Source: Plectrocnemia conspersa (taxonomy: Eukaryota; Arthropoda; Insecta; Trichoptera; Polycentropodidae). Taken from it: a stretch of 64,000 bases of DNA. The first letter of the stretch is position 1; each line of letters begins with the position of its first letter. The position numbers and the translations under genes were made by a program. Of the stretch, positions 14,001 to 25,199 are shown piece after piece. Where the stretch lies: assembly GCA_009617715.1 (NCBI GenBank), contig VTFK01000116.1, positions 310,001-374,000 on the forward strand, given 5' to 3'. Under the pieces are notes generated by a model, which saw only the letters and a list, made by a program, of their open reading frames with translations, did not search any database and was not told the DNA's origin.

Positions 14001-15080
14001 TGCTTCCACTACACTCTGGAAGTTGTCCGAACCGAAGCTATAACTAAAGTCGACCGAAATCTACGACTTCGTGTAAGCGCCCACACTGTCACGGATTTCA
14101 TATGCCCGCGCGCTTCGCGGCGTGCATGACGTTCGGACGGCGGCTGCTGTCACGTACAGCCGGCATATGTGCGCGCGATCAAAAAAAGTGCCAAATAATC
14201 GCCATTTTTAAATTGTCATATTATTAAAATTACGTTTCTGATAATTATAAAAATTTGTGTGGGCACTCACCAATACAATATCAGTGAAAACTTTTCGGTC
14301 GTAAATATTCAATTTACGCAAAATCTTTTTCGGCTTTTGCAAATGCCAAAAGGCATAAAAATGATACTTCAGAATACAAACACCACATCTGTGACTATCC
14401 TAGAATTTGTCGCCATCGATTTTAAATAAGAATTCATTATGGCGTGATCTAGGAAAATATATAAGGATATTGAAAAAGTTTTTTTTTTAAATCAAGTACC
14501 ACTAATTATTTTTTAATTATTTAATTTTATAAGAAAAAAATATATTAACGATATCTGTTAGAAGAATATACTATTAAAAATATAAAAAATCCCTTTTGGT
14601 GCCCTAAAATATTCAAAGATGTCAGTAAAAGTTTGTTGAAGTCCCCGGATAAGCATGTGGTATTATAACTTCACCACGATGCAGCGCTCGTCATGCGTGT
14701 TGACCATAGGACGCCTACGCGCATACTGAAATTGAAGCGAGTTACTCGTTATATATCAGTTTGTGAACCACCATATTATTATCTCTCTCACTCTCGTCAC
14801 TTAGCACGCGAGAGAGCGAAAGGAGATTCTCACTACTCGCGCTCGAAAGAGCAGCTCCAACTTCAGTCCCTTTGACTCATAAAAAATGCTGACAGTGTTA
14901 GGAAGCGCTCAAAGCTAGCCAAGTCGACTGAATTACCCCCACTTTACCTTCAGTTCTCGGTAACCTCGGACAACTTTCAAGAGATTTTAGAGCGGGCAGA
15001 ACCGAACTCGAACGAAGTAACCCACTATATTCTCCGTCCTTGGCCAACCTTGGCCAACTTCCAGAGAGTGTAGTGCAGGC
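14001..15080. mobile_element. putative DNA-transposon-like segment with terminal inverted repeats
   Basis: The left end reads CTTCCACTACACTCTGGAAG (14003-14022). The complement of the right end (15054-15080) reads CCTGCACTACACTCTCTGG, then AAGTTGG, which is the same sequence with a 2-base insertion. The segment between is about 1.08 kb, CpG-richer than the flanks, and has its own smaller inverted pair (CATATGCC near 14100, GGCATATG near 14161). A subterminal repeat of GAAAGTTGTCCGA occurs near 14975 (complement). There is no transposase frame, so if mobile it is non-autonomous. The exact ends and target duplication are not resolved, and the superfamily is unknown. Confidence 0.5.
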
Positions 15081-15089
15081 ATTAGAGTG

Positions 15090-17570
15090 CTTTAGAGAAT
15101 CACGATCGCGTCCCTTTTTTTTACCCGTCGCAGCAATGACGTCAGCGCTTTAAAACGCTCATCTTACATGAGCCTTCCATATGTTCAACGAGATTTTTAA
15201 ACATGTTAATGGCGATAGCTATGAGAAGCTGAAAATATTATTATGGCTCATCGATTTTAGGTGTGCACTATAATTGTTTTTTTAAATATTTAATGGTGTA
15301 ATTCTTGTTTGTACAGTAAGATTTGGATGTTGTAGTTTTTAGCATACTGAAAAAAATAGATCCCAGAAAAATATAATTAAACATATAACTATAAGTTATA
15401 ATATATTTAAAAATATATTTTAAGTAAAAATATGTCAAAGCAAAAATATAAAAAACACGTTTAATTTTCACAATATTTATTGACAATAAATACTTTAAAA
15501 AGTACAGTAACTATAGATAATATATGGCAGTGAACATGTTTTTTTTTATTTATTTCATCGCTTATCAATTCACTATAAATTTATTTAATTAAATCTTAGT
15601 TGAAATATGTTCTTAGAGTAACTTTAATCAACGCACTGATATATGTATATGCCCTAAAATTAGACTATAATAAAAAGTATAGGAGTACAACAACCCCCCA
15701 GGAACTTGTTAAGAGCAACCGCTGCAGGTGATTGCCTGGATTAAATCAGAAAACCGCATAGCTGAAGGCGATTCCGCGAGAGAGCCAACTTTAGAGATTT
15801 ACCTCCAAGGGTCATCTCCTAGGATTTACGACTCCATAACTAGGCATTACACCAAAGGCGTCTTAAAGACATATCCATTTTTTTTACTCACCATCCACCG
15901 CCAAAAACTTTGACTCGTAAATTTTTCCCTTTCCCAGCCATTGTGTAATATGAATAGCATAATGTAAATTTTGATCTTAAACAAGACTCGGTTTATGTAT
16001 GTATATTATATCTATATAAAAAAATAGTATTTTTGTAAGATAACTACCATAATATTTTGTATTGTTTATTAAGTATATTATAAGATAAAGAAAACAATTT
16101 AATTAAATTTACATTATAAAATATTTATAATTTACAATTGGAACAGAATATCACGTTCGTTAAAAATGATTTTTAAACAATTAAAACATACCATATATCA
16201 TGGCGAATCGTGGGTGAAAAAAATATTATACATTGGTTCGTGAAATTTTGATGAAAACCGCGAATAACTCTGATTTATAACCGAAGTGCGTTGCGGTGCG
16301 CAATATCGCTTATAAAATACAATACATAATATATTAAATTATAGATATAATAAATGTAAAACGTAATATTATCTACCATGCGACGAATGCCAGATGTGAG
16401 AAAAAACATTATTTTTAAAGCAAAATAATGTTTTTTTATATGAAATAAAATCTCCCTATTTTACACACAGTAGCTGTATGATTCTAAAACAGTATTCATA
16501 CATATTTAAGGATACATAGGACTGATTAAATCCAACAATAATTAAATTATGGAGATCAGGAAAAGTTGTAATGAATCAATTAAAACTTTTTACGAGTTTT
16601 TCGGCTGTTCTGCTAATATTTGCGTGTGTAAATAAACGCCCCTATGATATAAATATATGTATGTAATGGAGGCGAAAGTTTTACATAAAATATATAATAA
16701 TTTTAGTAAGCATATGTGTGTTGTTGCACCAAAGCGAGGTAGCTAGTTTAAAAGTTTCTCATGTAGTCTCCACTTTGAGCGGCTCCTTTAATCCAAAAAC
16801 CTCTACCTTCATGAAAACCTTTAAATTACTGACGGACTTTTTCTTTTGCTTTTTGTTGTAAATTTATTTTACTAAGCTGCATTTCTAAGGTAAAATATTA
16901 TATTAACTTGCACAATGATTTTATTATAAATCATAAGCTTTCGCTTGAGACTTTATTTTATATTTTTTTGAATGACACATCTGTGTTTTTCTTAATCATA
17001 AAATAAAGTACTATTTGCATTATTAATACTAATTTATTATTGCCTAAATTTGTGTGCAATAATATACATTGAAGTTAATAAATATAATCAAATACTTGAT
17101 ATAATGTTTTAGGTTTGGGTTTGGGTTATTTTATACTAGCTTTAATACTCGACTTTGACCATTATAGATTAAAACTTACTTTTTTATTGAATAATTTTAA
17201 TTATTTATATATATTAAAAGTTCACGGCTATACTTTACTGCATACAATCTTTTTAGTTTCTTGTCTCTTATATAGAAATGTTGACCTAGGTATGGCAATC
17301 ATAATGACATGTGCGAATGTCACGTCGCTACTATTCACCGTGTGAGAGAAGTTATTGTGACAGACAGACAGACAAATCCATTTATTTATATTTGTTTAAT
17401 AGTACATTTTGTAAAAATAAAAACTGTTGTTTTAATTTGGTTGATATTTTTCACTTTTAAAAAAAATAATTATAACATTTTTTAATTTATTCGCTATGAT
17501 TTAAGTACATAAGCACTTGTTAAAACATATGTACAGTCAGCTTATATAGATAAACTCATATTTTTTATTT
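15090..17570. other. AT-rich sequence, no gene seen
   Basis: AT-rich sequence without recognisable genes, repeats or RNA. The short frames here (for example 15268-15486, 15728-15913, 17115-17345) look like chance. Confidence 0.5.
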
Positions 17571-17574
17571 TAAA

Positions 17575-17950
17575 AAAAAAAATCCTTGAGGAACTCCAGC
17601 TGGAATTTTACGCGGTATCGAGAGTTCATTATTTAGTGAAACAACATACTTTTTACTTCTCAGGTATAGTCGTATTAAGCGTAGCAAATATTCAGCGGCT
17701 TTGTATTTGTATAGTTTATGAATTAAACCGTCATGTCATATTGCATCGAATGCTTTTTCTATATCTAACATTTAAAGAGCCGTACTCTCAAACAGTTATT
17801 TATTTTCCAAATATTATTTTAAACGTATGTAAATTATTTTTTAAATATTTTACAAAATAATCCGTATTATAGGATTTTTTATAGGGTATTTTTTCCTGAT
17901 GAATTCTAGCGGTTTTTCCAATAGTTGAGAAATACGCAAAAGATAGGCAG
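17575..17950 (-). pseudogene. jockey-type LINE reverse transcriptase relic
   Basis: Reading the minus strand from about 17768 gives LDIEKAFDAI, a stop, then HDGLIHKLYKYKAAEYLLRL, IRLYLRSKKYVVSLNNELSI and PRKIPAGVPQG at about 17584. These are consecutive reverse transcriptase blocks ending at the GVPQG motif. It is the same family as the relic at 1680-2150, sharing LDIEKAFD, LLRLIR and ERSIPRKI/ELSIPRKI. Further upstream (to 17950) only weak similarity to the preceding block remains. The fragment is broken by stops and truncated at both ends. Confidence 0.8.
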
Positions 17951-18175
17951 GTGTTGAAAGTGTTTATTAATTAATGAACGCAAATTCCAGGAAGGTATTT
18001 AATTAACGTGTTATCAAAACTGTCAATTACATGACTCTTTATTACATTTAAAAATTTTAATAAATAAATCCTCATCTATCGCGAATGTATTGAAGCTATT
18101 GATTAGTGAGTTAAACATTTGTTTTTGTTGCAGTCACCAAAATTAAAACATTAAGTTGATGTCTTTATATTAAAC

Positions 18176-18354
18176 AGCAAGATAGACAAGTGGTATATGT
18201 CGCTGACTATTGACCTGAAAGACCTGGGTTAAATTATTATTTGAACCATATTGTTTATCAATTTTATCGTGACTAAGATATAATCTTTATCGATCATCAC
18301 AGATTAGGTTTACCTGAATTTTTCTAATCTCACGAATGATCAATTAAGATCAAG
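18176..18354 (+). mobile_element. tRNA-derived SINE-like element, copy 1
   Basis: The head AAGTGGTATATGTCGCTGAC (18188-18207) carries an A-box-like stretch, and CCTGGGTTAAATT (18223-18235) a degenerate B box. Spacing is about 35 bp, as in a tRNA. The body and the 3' segment (ATTAGGTTTACCTGAATTTT, then TCTAATCTC) match the minus-strand copy at 1241-1442. The element stops about 12 bp before a truncated LINE. The identification rests on internal similarity between the two copies and on pol III-type boxes. Confidence 0.6.
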
Positions 18355-18365
18355 CTATGTCGTAT

Positions 18366-19136
18366 ATGATGACACATTAATGTATTGCATAGGTGATAAC
18401 ATTAAAGAAATTGTAAATAATTTAAATAATGAATTAAGTATATTAGAAATATGGTTAAAGAATAATGTACTTAAATTAAATGAGAATAAAACTAAATGTA
18501 TGTTTATTAATTATAAAAATGTGTTAGATAATAGTACCAAAATAGTAATAAATAGCTCTAGTATAGAAATAGTGGATAATATAAAATATTTAGGAGTAAT
18601 TGTTGATACAAAATTAAATTTTAAAGAACATTGTAATTACATATTAAAAAAAAAATTAGTGAAAAAATAGGTTTATTATCTAGATTAAGAAATATATTGT
18701 ATAAATACAAAAAAATTTTTTTTTTTTACAATTTTGCCCCATTTTAATTAGTGCAACACTATTAAACATGTTAAATAAATTAGATAAACAAACAAAATTA
18801 CAAAAAGGGGATAATCTTAAATAAAAATAGATTAACTAATTGTAAAAAAGATGATTGACGATTAGAATGGTTGAATGTTCGAAATATTGATTGAATGTTT
18901 TAGTATTTATATATGTTAAAACCAAAATATTTTAATAAGTATTTAATAAGAAATAAAGATGTACATAAATATAATACTAGAAATAGAGAAAATTTAAAGA
19001 TAATTTTTATAAGAAAACGAGTACGGCTAGGGGATTATGTACGGAGGTTTTGATTTATATAATAGTCTTCAAGAGAAAGAAACAAAAAAAAATATTGGGT
19101 TTCATAAATGGAATAAAAACACCTTCGTACATATAG
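18366..19136 (+). pseudogene. LINE family A reverse transcriptase C-terminal part, broken
   Basis: The first 96-codon frame (18380-18670) covers the palm region after the catalytic aspartates: NNELSILEIWLKNNVLKLNE, then NKTKCMFINYK, then IKYLGVIVDTKLNFKEHCNY. A frameshift in an A-run at about 18650 ends it. The thumb and C-terminal part follows in other frames: IGLLSRLRNIL, LEWLNVR, then KDVHKYNTRNRENLKI, a conserved C-terminal signature of this LINE group. The end is a TAG at 19134-19136. Several small indels and T-run expansions separate it from the copy at 48 kb. Confidence 0.85.
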
Positions 19137-19275
19137 AAATAAATTATAATATTAAGACTTTTTTATTGTATAATCTGTTATGAATGTGTTTACTAAAATT
19201 TGTTTAAAAATTAGGCATTAAGCTAAATAAATTAATAAAATAAATAATAAAATAAATAAATAAATATATTAAATA
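18366..19275 (+). mobile_element. 5'-truncated LINE, family A, 3' half
   Basis: A near-copy of the LINE at 47985-49371 (minus strand). It begins in the middle of the catalytic motif (YDDTLMYC, where the intact family has FADDTLMYC) and runs to the shared 3' tail TTAAGCTAAATAAATTAATA followed by TAAA-type repeats. 5' truncation at a random point is normal for target-primed reverse transcription. It is inactive. Confidence 0.85.
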
Positions 19276-20930
19276 TTAAAAAAATATTTAACAATATACA
19301 ACTTTAGCTCATAGATAATATTTTATATGTATAAAAAAAAACTTTGCATGATTTTAAAGCCAGGTAGAGGAGTCGCAATATATATTAAAAATATAGCGTA
19401 AAATAGTTAACCATGATATAATAATAAATGTAACAATTACAAATGGAATATAAGTTTTTAAAACTATGTAAGATCTGTCACAGATTTGTTTATATATAAT
19501 GTTTTAACCACATATTATTTTAAATTATCGCAATATAAATCATTTAATCTATTTGGAATGACATAAATACATTTCAAGCTTATAATTGCTGTTGAAACTA
19601 ATTGCGTCGGTATTTAAAATTAATGTTCAGGTATGATTTCGTAACAATGGTGCAAATTGTATGTTGTCATTTCGTTAGCTAGTGAAAATTACGCTCAACA
19701 TGTCAAATACAATCACTGGATTTAGACAGTTGCATTATATGCCATGGCTTGGTTTTGTTAATTGTGCCTTTGAAAATGCATTTAATAATAAATAAATATG
19801 CAGTATTGTAATTGGCATCATTATTAATAAATAATTATTTTATCAAGATTATATTAAATTGTGAATGTGTGCTTTTTTTATCTTTATTTAAATATTGTAC
19901 CATGAAATTAGTAAGCCAAATGCGATACGATGAGTTAAACACAATCTATAACTACTAAGTTAGTAGTGAAACAGCATAACTAAAATCAAAGGCTGTAAAT
20001 CAGTCACATCTGCTGTATCAAATATAAACTATAATTAATGCTCTAATCCTATATATTTATTGATATATGAGAATAACAAAATCTTAAATAAAACGATTGT
20101 TATTTCATTTATATAATCTAGATGATACAATATAAACATAAAAAAAAACACTATGCATTATATATGGAATTTAAACCTATGTTTTTTTATTTATTAGTCA
20201 CTGACTTATTTCCCATTAAAATTAAACTAGCTCCTCGTAAGTATCAAGGAAGATAAGCTCGTCAAGAAATATGTTGACAAAAGTCGTATAAAGGACGTAT
20301 AAAGGACGCGATCGTTGGATGTACTTGAATTGATTTTAATTAAATATTTAGTTTTATGTATTTACAATGAGTGAGAGATATTTATATTTAAGTTATTGAG
20401 TATTTTATTACTTGTTATTGTTGTATTGCTTGCATAAAAATTATTATTTGATCATTCAATAGCTCCAAATTGGATAGCTGCCATGAGTTCAGAATAGTTT
20501 CTGAAGATTAACGCTTTGTTTCGATGCTGCGCGATGAAACTGCATTCAAAATTCTAGCAAACTTATTTAATATATCCAGTGTACCAACACGCGCCACAAA
20601 AGCAGCAAAAGTTAGTTTTTGTTATTGAGTGTCTGTATATTTACAGGTTTTATTTAATATTATACCAAAAATTGTAACGTAAAAACAGTAAAGATATAAT
20701 ATATTAGTCGTAGTATTTTTATTATAAATAATTTAAAAAAATGGTTCTAATATAATAAATAGAACTGAACTTATAAAATTAAATAAATTCTATTTCGTCT
20801 TCATTTCCATGTATAAAAATGATAATTTCCTAACAATTTGTATACGTAAATAATTTAGTGAGAAAATCTATACTTCCTCATAACATCGAAAATAAAACAC
20901 TTTAAAAGATCTTTGTGGGCTTTTTCCAGG
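19276..20930. other. AT-rich sequence, no gene seen
   Basis: AT-rich non-coding sequence; nothing recognisable. Confidence 0.55.
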
Positions 20931-21480
20931 GGCTTCCAACCGTTTATCGCGTGTGGTGTTGTTCGCAATTTTTACAGCTCAGGCCCGTTTTATCGCCAGC
21001 GGTCGGCGGCGGTCCATCGGTGGGCTCGTTTTTTTTACACCTCGGGCCCTTCCAGGCCCGCAGATAAGTACATTATATTCGAGTGAGATCCGGAGGCTGC
21101 GGCAATATTGTAATGTTTGGCCCATAAATTTTAGACGCGCGAGCAAAGCCGTCGTAAAATTTTATGCTCATTTACAGATAACAGCCAGTGGCTGCTGGAA
21201 ACTTCAGTTCTCCGAAAAACCCGTTGTTTTATATTCGACCAAGCAACCTTCTCCACTCGGCTTTGTTGGGGGGTAATTTAAAATTTGCAGCGCTCGTTAT
21301 TTTCTTTTTTTTCGGTGGACCACCACTGAGCTCGTTATTCATCTTTTTTTCAATGTCGACCCGTCACTCATCTATCATGCAGATTCGAAATGTAATTCTG
21401 AATGTTACAGCAACGTTTTTTTTAATGCGTAGGCGGAAATCTGATGCTCTTGATGAGCGATGAAAAAATCTGATGCTTTG
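20930..21480. other. GC-richer patch, possible regulatory sequence
   Basis: One of the most contrasting patches, with CpG-rich parts (GCGGTCGGCGGCGG near 20999) and Hox-type cores (CCCATAAATTTTAG near 21120, GTAAAATTTTATG near 21155). Two overlapping plus-strand frames (107 and 91 codons) have no recognisable protein features. Non-coding regulatory sequence is the preferred reading, unproven. Confidence 0.35.
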
Positions 21481-21739
21481 TAATTACCGTGGGCAAATGT
21501 GTTCTGATGCGAATTTAATTTAAAAAAATATAAATTTAAACAACAATTTTATAGATATTTTAATCAAATTCAGAAGGTACAAAAGACAGATAGTATTAAA
21601 TTTTAATAGTAATAAAATATATAAATATATTTAGTTTTTGCCAGTAAAGCTACAGCTTCGTAGCTGAATCTTATTTATTTTATATATTGTACATATTTTA
21701 TTATCCTGTATATACTATATTCATAAAATGGTTTATTTA

Positions 21740-22140
21740 CTGTGTCAAAGCCAGGAATGCCACTAAATTCTGCCGCGAATATTTCCCCAGAGGTTAACAT
21801 TGCCATGTACATGTCTTTTCGATCCAAAATTGCCCACTTTAGCGTCAGACACCGTTCGGATCAGAAGCGAATCGCGGCAGTTTTGCAAAATGTTAACACA
21901 CAAGCCGTGTCCCGTCCAGACGTCATAGCGGCTTAGCGATCCAGGGCCGGATTTGGACGGATCGCCCGCGCGTCCAACTTTGCGGATAAACCATAGTGCA
22001 CGTCCGATACAAGGCGGTCGGTCGACTGTGGAATTGAAAGGTTTTACGTGTGCACTGCGGATGCAGTCTTTGAAAATTGCCTTAACACCCTTTTACTCCC
22101 CCCACTACCATCGCGTTTTTACAACTTTCAATGGATAGTG
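21740..22140. other. GC-richer patch, possible regulatory sequence
   Basis: A second GC-richer patch close to the previous one, with CpG-containing words (GACGTCATAGCGGC near 21919, GATCGCCCGCGCGTCC near 21960). The short open frames show no domain. Function unknown. Confidence 0.3.
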
Positions 22141-23100
22141 AAAAATGAGGTTATTTTCTTTGTTCGGATTGAATGAGTGTTTAATGTTTATTTGATATTA
22201 AATAAAAGCAAATTATTCGGTATATGCATAAAGATCTCAGCTAAAACTAAATTGTCATGATTTTTTCTGAAAGCAAAACTTCTCCCACCTTCTTTTTACA
22301 TCGTCTTAGAAACCAATTATAATTGATTAACAAATATCTTTAAGTCAGGCTTAAGGTGTTTTGTGAGCTTTCTGATAAAATGTGTTAACTTGTTTTTTTT
22401 ATATATTAGACCCTACATTTGTTTGTTAATCAATTGTTAAAGTGCGAAGTCATTAAAAATATCAAAAAATAAATGTGAGTGACTGTAGATGTAATGGATC
22501 TCAATACTTTAAAAACACGTTTTTTGGACTATCGGGTCAAGGTAAAACCTAAACTATCAGAGCTCTGTAGTTTGATTTATCTCTGACATCTAAAAGCGGG
22601 TTTCTCAAAACTTATATATGTTAGATTTAGATAAAAAAAATATTGGATAGCGCCCCTTACCTTTTTTGTTGCTTAGAAGGCAGTTTAGATAAGCGATGTT
22701 TATTTACTTTGGCGTGGCAAACAAACGCAACAAATAGTTATTGATTACAAAAACAAGTTAAGACAAATAACTAATATTCATCAAAATTTGTCAGTGCTTA
22801 ATCAAGAAAATGTTGTTAACACAATCTTAAATTAATTAGTCAACATTTATTTATTTAAATTAAATTCCAATGTAACACTTTTTAATACATTGCAATGTAG
22901 TAATAGCTCACAAGTAATGTATAAAATAAAATAAAAATAATTACATAAAAATAAAAAATCTTTTATATGTTTACAGAATTGCTGTAGTTTAACTGCGCAT
23001 ACTGGCAAACGCGTGTGGGTAAGTACTTTTGTTTTTGAATTGGCTTTTTTACCATTTTCGTGTTTACTATGTTGTAACAGGTACCATATTGTCTACATTG
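22141..23100. other. AT-rich sequence, no gene seen
   Basis: AT-rich non-coding sequence; nothing recognisable. Confidence 0.55.
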
Positions 23101-23182
23101 CACAGTCATGTATCACAGTCTGTGCGCATTCCTATTACTAGATAATTCGCCATTCTCTACATTTAGCTGGAAAATTACTTTT

Positions 23183-23196
23183 CCCCCCCCCCCCCC
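23183..23196. repeat. poly-C run, 14 C
   Basis: Fourteen consecutive C residues inside a pyrimidine-rich stretch (23175-23225), which is striking in an AT-rich region. The open frame crossing it (23108-23425) is an artefact of low complexity. Confidence 0.9.
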
Positions 23197-23508
23197 TCTT
23201 CTCCTCTGCCTCTTTTCAAATAGCTCTTTTCCGTTTTTCACCTTTCACGCCTGGCAAAAACGAACTTTATTATCTTCGCGCACGCTGAATGCACTTTACT
23301 ACCTCGGCTTTCGGGCGGAGCGAATGAGCTATTTGTCTTATTATTTACGACCCAACAGTGTGTGTGTATGTGTGTATTATATGTGCAAAATAAATACATT
23401 TTTTTATAAGCTATTATGTTTATAAATCACCTTAGAGAGAAAAAATCGTACGTGATATAATTTTGTATAGGACTAAAATCTAGATAAATTAAACTATATA
23501 ACGATAAG

Positions 23509-23510
<2 letters not shown>

Positions 23511-23585
<75 letters not shown>
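23511..23585. repeat. (TA)n tract bordering palindromic module
   Basis: Alternating AT run of about 75 bp that ends directly at the first copy of the palindromic module described at 23586. Confidence 0.95.
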
Positions 23586-23587
<2 letters not shown>

Positions 23588-23811
23588 TTAAATCTCGGGA
23601 TTCATCGCGGTTTATGCTTACTTGTTGTATTCTATATTTTGGCCGTGATTTTCCGGCCATGATTACGAATTGCTTTGCGACTGTGATTCGTGATCATGGC
23701 CGAAAAAATGCCGAAAATATAGAATACTTGTATCTATATTTCGGCCGTGATTTTCCGGCCATGATCACGAATTATTTGCAACTGGTAAAGTTACTTGCAA
23801 AAATCTAAAAT

Positions 23812-23813
<2 letters not shown>
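23586..23813. repeat. palindromic module array: direct, inverted, direct
   Basis: Three copies of one module lie end to end. The first (23586-23682, plus) reads AATCTCGGGATTCATCGC, then CTTACTTG, TATTCTATATTTTGGCCGTG and CCGGCCATGATTACGAATT. The second (23683-23729) is inverted and runs GTGATCATGGCC to AATATAGAATACTTG. The third (23730-23813) is direct again and ends TTGCAAAAATCTAAAATCC at the next (TA)n tract. Neighbouring copies can pair with each other, and each contains a small hairpin (GGCCGTGAT with TTCCGGCC). No coding potential. The same module recurs at 23871, 24401, 25106, 47868 and 49371. Confidence 0.85.

Positions 23814-23871
<58 letters not shown>
23814..23871. repeat. (TA)n tract between modules
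   Basis: Alternating AT run of about 58 bp separating two module copies. Confidence 0.95.
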
Positions 23872-23874
<3 letters not shown>

Positions 23875-23973
23875 AAATCTCGGGATTCATCGCAATTTAT
23901 GCTTACTTGTTTTATTCTATATTTCGGCCGTGATTTTCCGGCCATGATCACAATTTTTCGTTTGCGACTATAT
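23871..23973 (+). repeat. palindromic module copy
   Basis: A single direct copy: TTTTAAATCTCGGGATTCAT, then GCTTACTTG, CTATATTTCGGCCGTG and CCGGCCATGATCACAA, ending shortly before the next (TA)n tract. It differs from the copy at 23586 by a few substitutions. Confidence 0.85.
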
Positions 23974-23988
23974 ATTATATATATGGAT

Positions 23989-23991
<3 letters not shown>

Positions 23992-24066
<75 letters not shown>
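23992..24066. repeat. (TA)n tract
   Basis: Alternating AT run of about 75 bp. On its right it meets the outer arm of the inverted repeat at 24067. Confidence 0.95.
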
Positions 24067-24068
<2 letters not shown>

Positions 24069-24220
24069 AGTATGCTCTGTTATCTGCGGAGCAGTAAGGG
24101 TAATAATATTCAAACTAAAAAACGTGTTTTTAAAATTAAAACCAAAAAAAATAGTGCGAGTGAAAAAAAATCCTTTTCATTCGCGAAGTAAATAAAAGTG
24201 TACCATATATAAAAAAATGT

Positions 24221-24310
24221 GAAAAACTCCTGAAAATGCCGGAAAAATCGCCGGCGAAATATAGAGGGACTAATTCAAAAAACAACGCGAGAAAATCACG
24301 TTTTTAAATT
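24221..24310 (+). repeat. hairpin-motif unit, type 2
   Basis: Reads AAAACTCCTGAAAATGCCGG, then TCGCCGGCGAAATATAGAG, then ATTCAAAAAACAACGCGAG and ATCACG. The minus-strand sequence 24785-24895 repeats it (CTCCTGAGGATGC, CCGGCGAAATATAGAGAG, ATTCAAAAAAAGACAAACG), and 24493-24555 carries the second half again. This unit has the same central hairpin and GAAATATAG end as the module at 23586 but different outer parts. Confidence 0.75.
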
Positions 24311-24313
24311 TTT

Positions 24314-24320
<7 letters not shown>

Positions 24321-24389
<69 letters not shown>

Positions 24390-24400
24390 AATATATATAT
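24321..24400. repeat. (TA)n tract, interrupted
   Basis: Alternating AT run of about 66 bp, a short interruption, then ten further bases of alternating AT. It sits near the middle of the inverted repeat 24067-24671. Confidence 0.95.
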
Positions 24401-24514
24401 CGCGATTTTCTTATTTGTATTCTATATTTCGGCCGTGATTTTCTGGCCATGATCACGAATTATTCGCAACTGATCATTATTCGTGATCGTGGCCGGCGAA
24501 ATATGGAGAGAGAT
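24401..24514. repeat. partial palindromic module followed by its inverted half
   Basis: 24401-24474 reads as the right part of the module (TGTATTCTATATTTCGGCCG, TTCTGGCCATGATCACG). It is followed at once by the inverted half (TTCGTGATCGTGGCCGGCGA at 24480-24499), in which the central loop has been lost, so the stem closes directly. Confidence 0.8.
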
Positions 24515-24784
24515 TTGTTCAAAAAAAGACAAACGCGAACAAAACACGTAAATACAATTTTTTTAAATATAATATTGCGTAAAAAATTATTTTTTTATTG
24601 GTTTTAATTTTAAAAACAACTAAGTTTGAATGTTAATATCTTCACTGCTCCGCGGATAGGAGCATACTGAAAAAATTGTATTCGATCGCTTGTATTATTG
24701 TTACAAATGTTCAATCGTCGAAAACGTTATACAGCACGTTACTGATATTATTATTAAATTATTTATATTTTACGCGATATTATA

Positions 24785-24895
24785 TTTAAAAAAAAACTGT
24801 ATTTACGTGTTTTATTCTCGTTTGTCTTTTTTTGAATGAGCCTCTCTCTATATTTCGCCGGAGATAGTCCCAGCATCCTCAGGAGTTTTCACTTT
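24785..24895 (-). repeat. hairpin-motif unit, type 2, inverted copy
   Basis: On the minus strand this gives ACTCCTGAGGATGCTGGGAC, then CTCCGGCGAAATATAGAGAG, then ATTCAAAAAAAGACAAACG, and ACGTAAATAC near its end. It is the inverted partner of 24221-24310, with the stem partly disrupted. Confidence 0.75.
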
Positions 24896-24938
24896 ATTTT
24901 ATAGATTACACTCTTTTTTACATCGCGCTGGTGTATGT

Positions 24939-25099
<161 letters not shown>

Positions 25100-25105
25100 T
25101 ATATT

Positions 25106-25199
25106 GAAATCTCGGGATTCATCACGATCTTAACTTACTTTATTAATATATTTCGTCTGTGATGCTCCAGTCATGCTCACGAATTTTTTGTAACTGACG
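25106..25199 (+). repeat. palindromic module copy, diverged
   Basis: GAAATCTCGGGATTCATCAC, then AACTTACTT, ATATATTTCGTCTGTGATG, TCATGCTCACGAATT and TTTGTAACTGACGG. It aligns along its whole length with the module at 23586 but is the most diverged copy of the cluster. It marks the right edge of the cluster. Confidence 0.75.

Larger units (their letters stand above)
24067..24671. repeat. large inverted repeat with a central (TA)n tract
   Basis: The left arm (24067-24156: GAGTATGCTCTGTTATCTGC, GGAGCAGTAAGG, TTAAAATTAAAACC) is matched by the complement of 24574-24671 (AGTATGCTCC, CGCGGAGCAGTGAAG, TTAAAATTAAAACC). The arms are about 90-98 bp. Inside lie a hairpin-motif unit (24221-24310), a (TA)n tract (24321-24386, then 24391-24400), a partial palindromic module (24401-24474) and an inverted half-module (24472-24514). 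The structure could fold into one long hairpin. No protein coding. Confidence 0.75.

Noticed and set aside
18226..18236. A functional tRNA gene at the SINE-like head
   Set aside because: The acceptor and T stems do not pair, and the B box is degenerate; only the tRNA-derived SINE reading fits.
23108..23425. 105-codon frame with a proline-leucine run
   Set aside because: The run is the translation of the poly-C/pyrimidine tract; the rest has no features.
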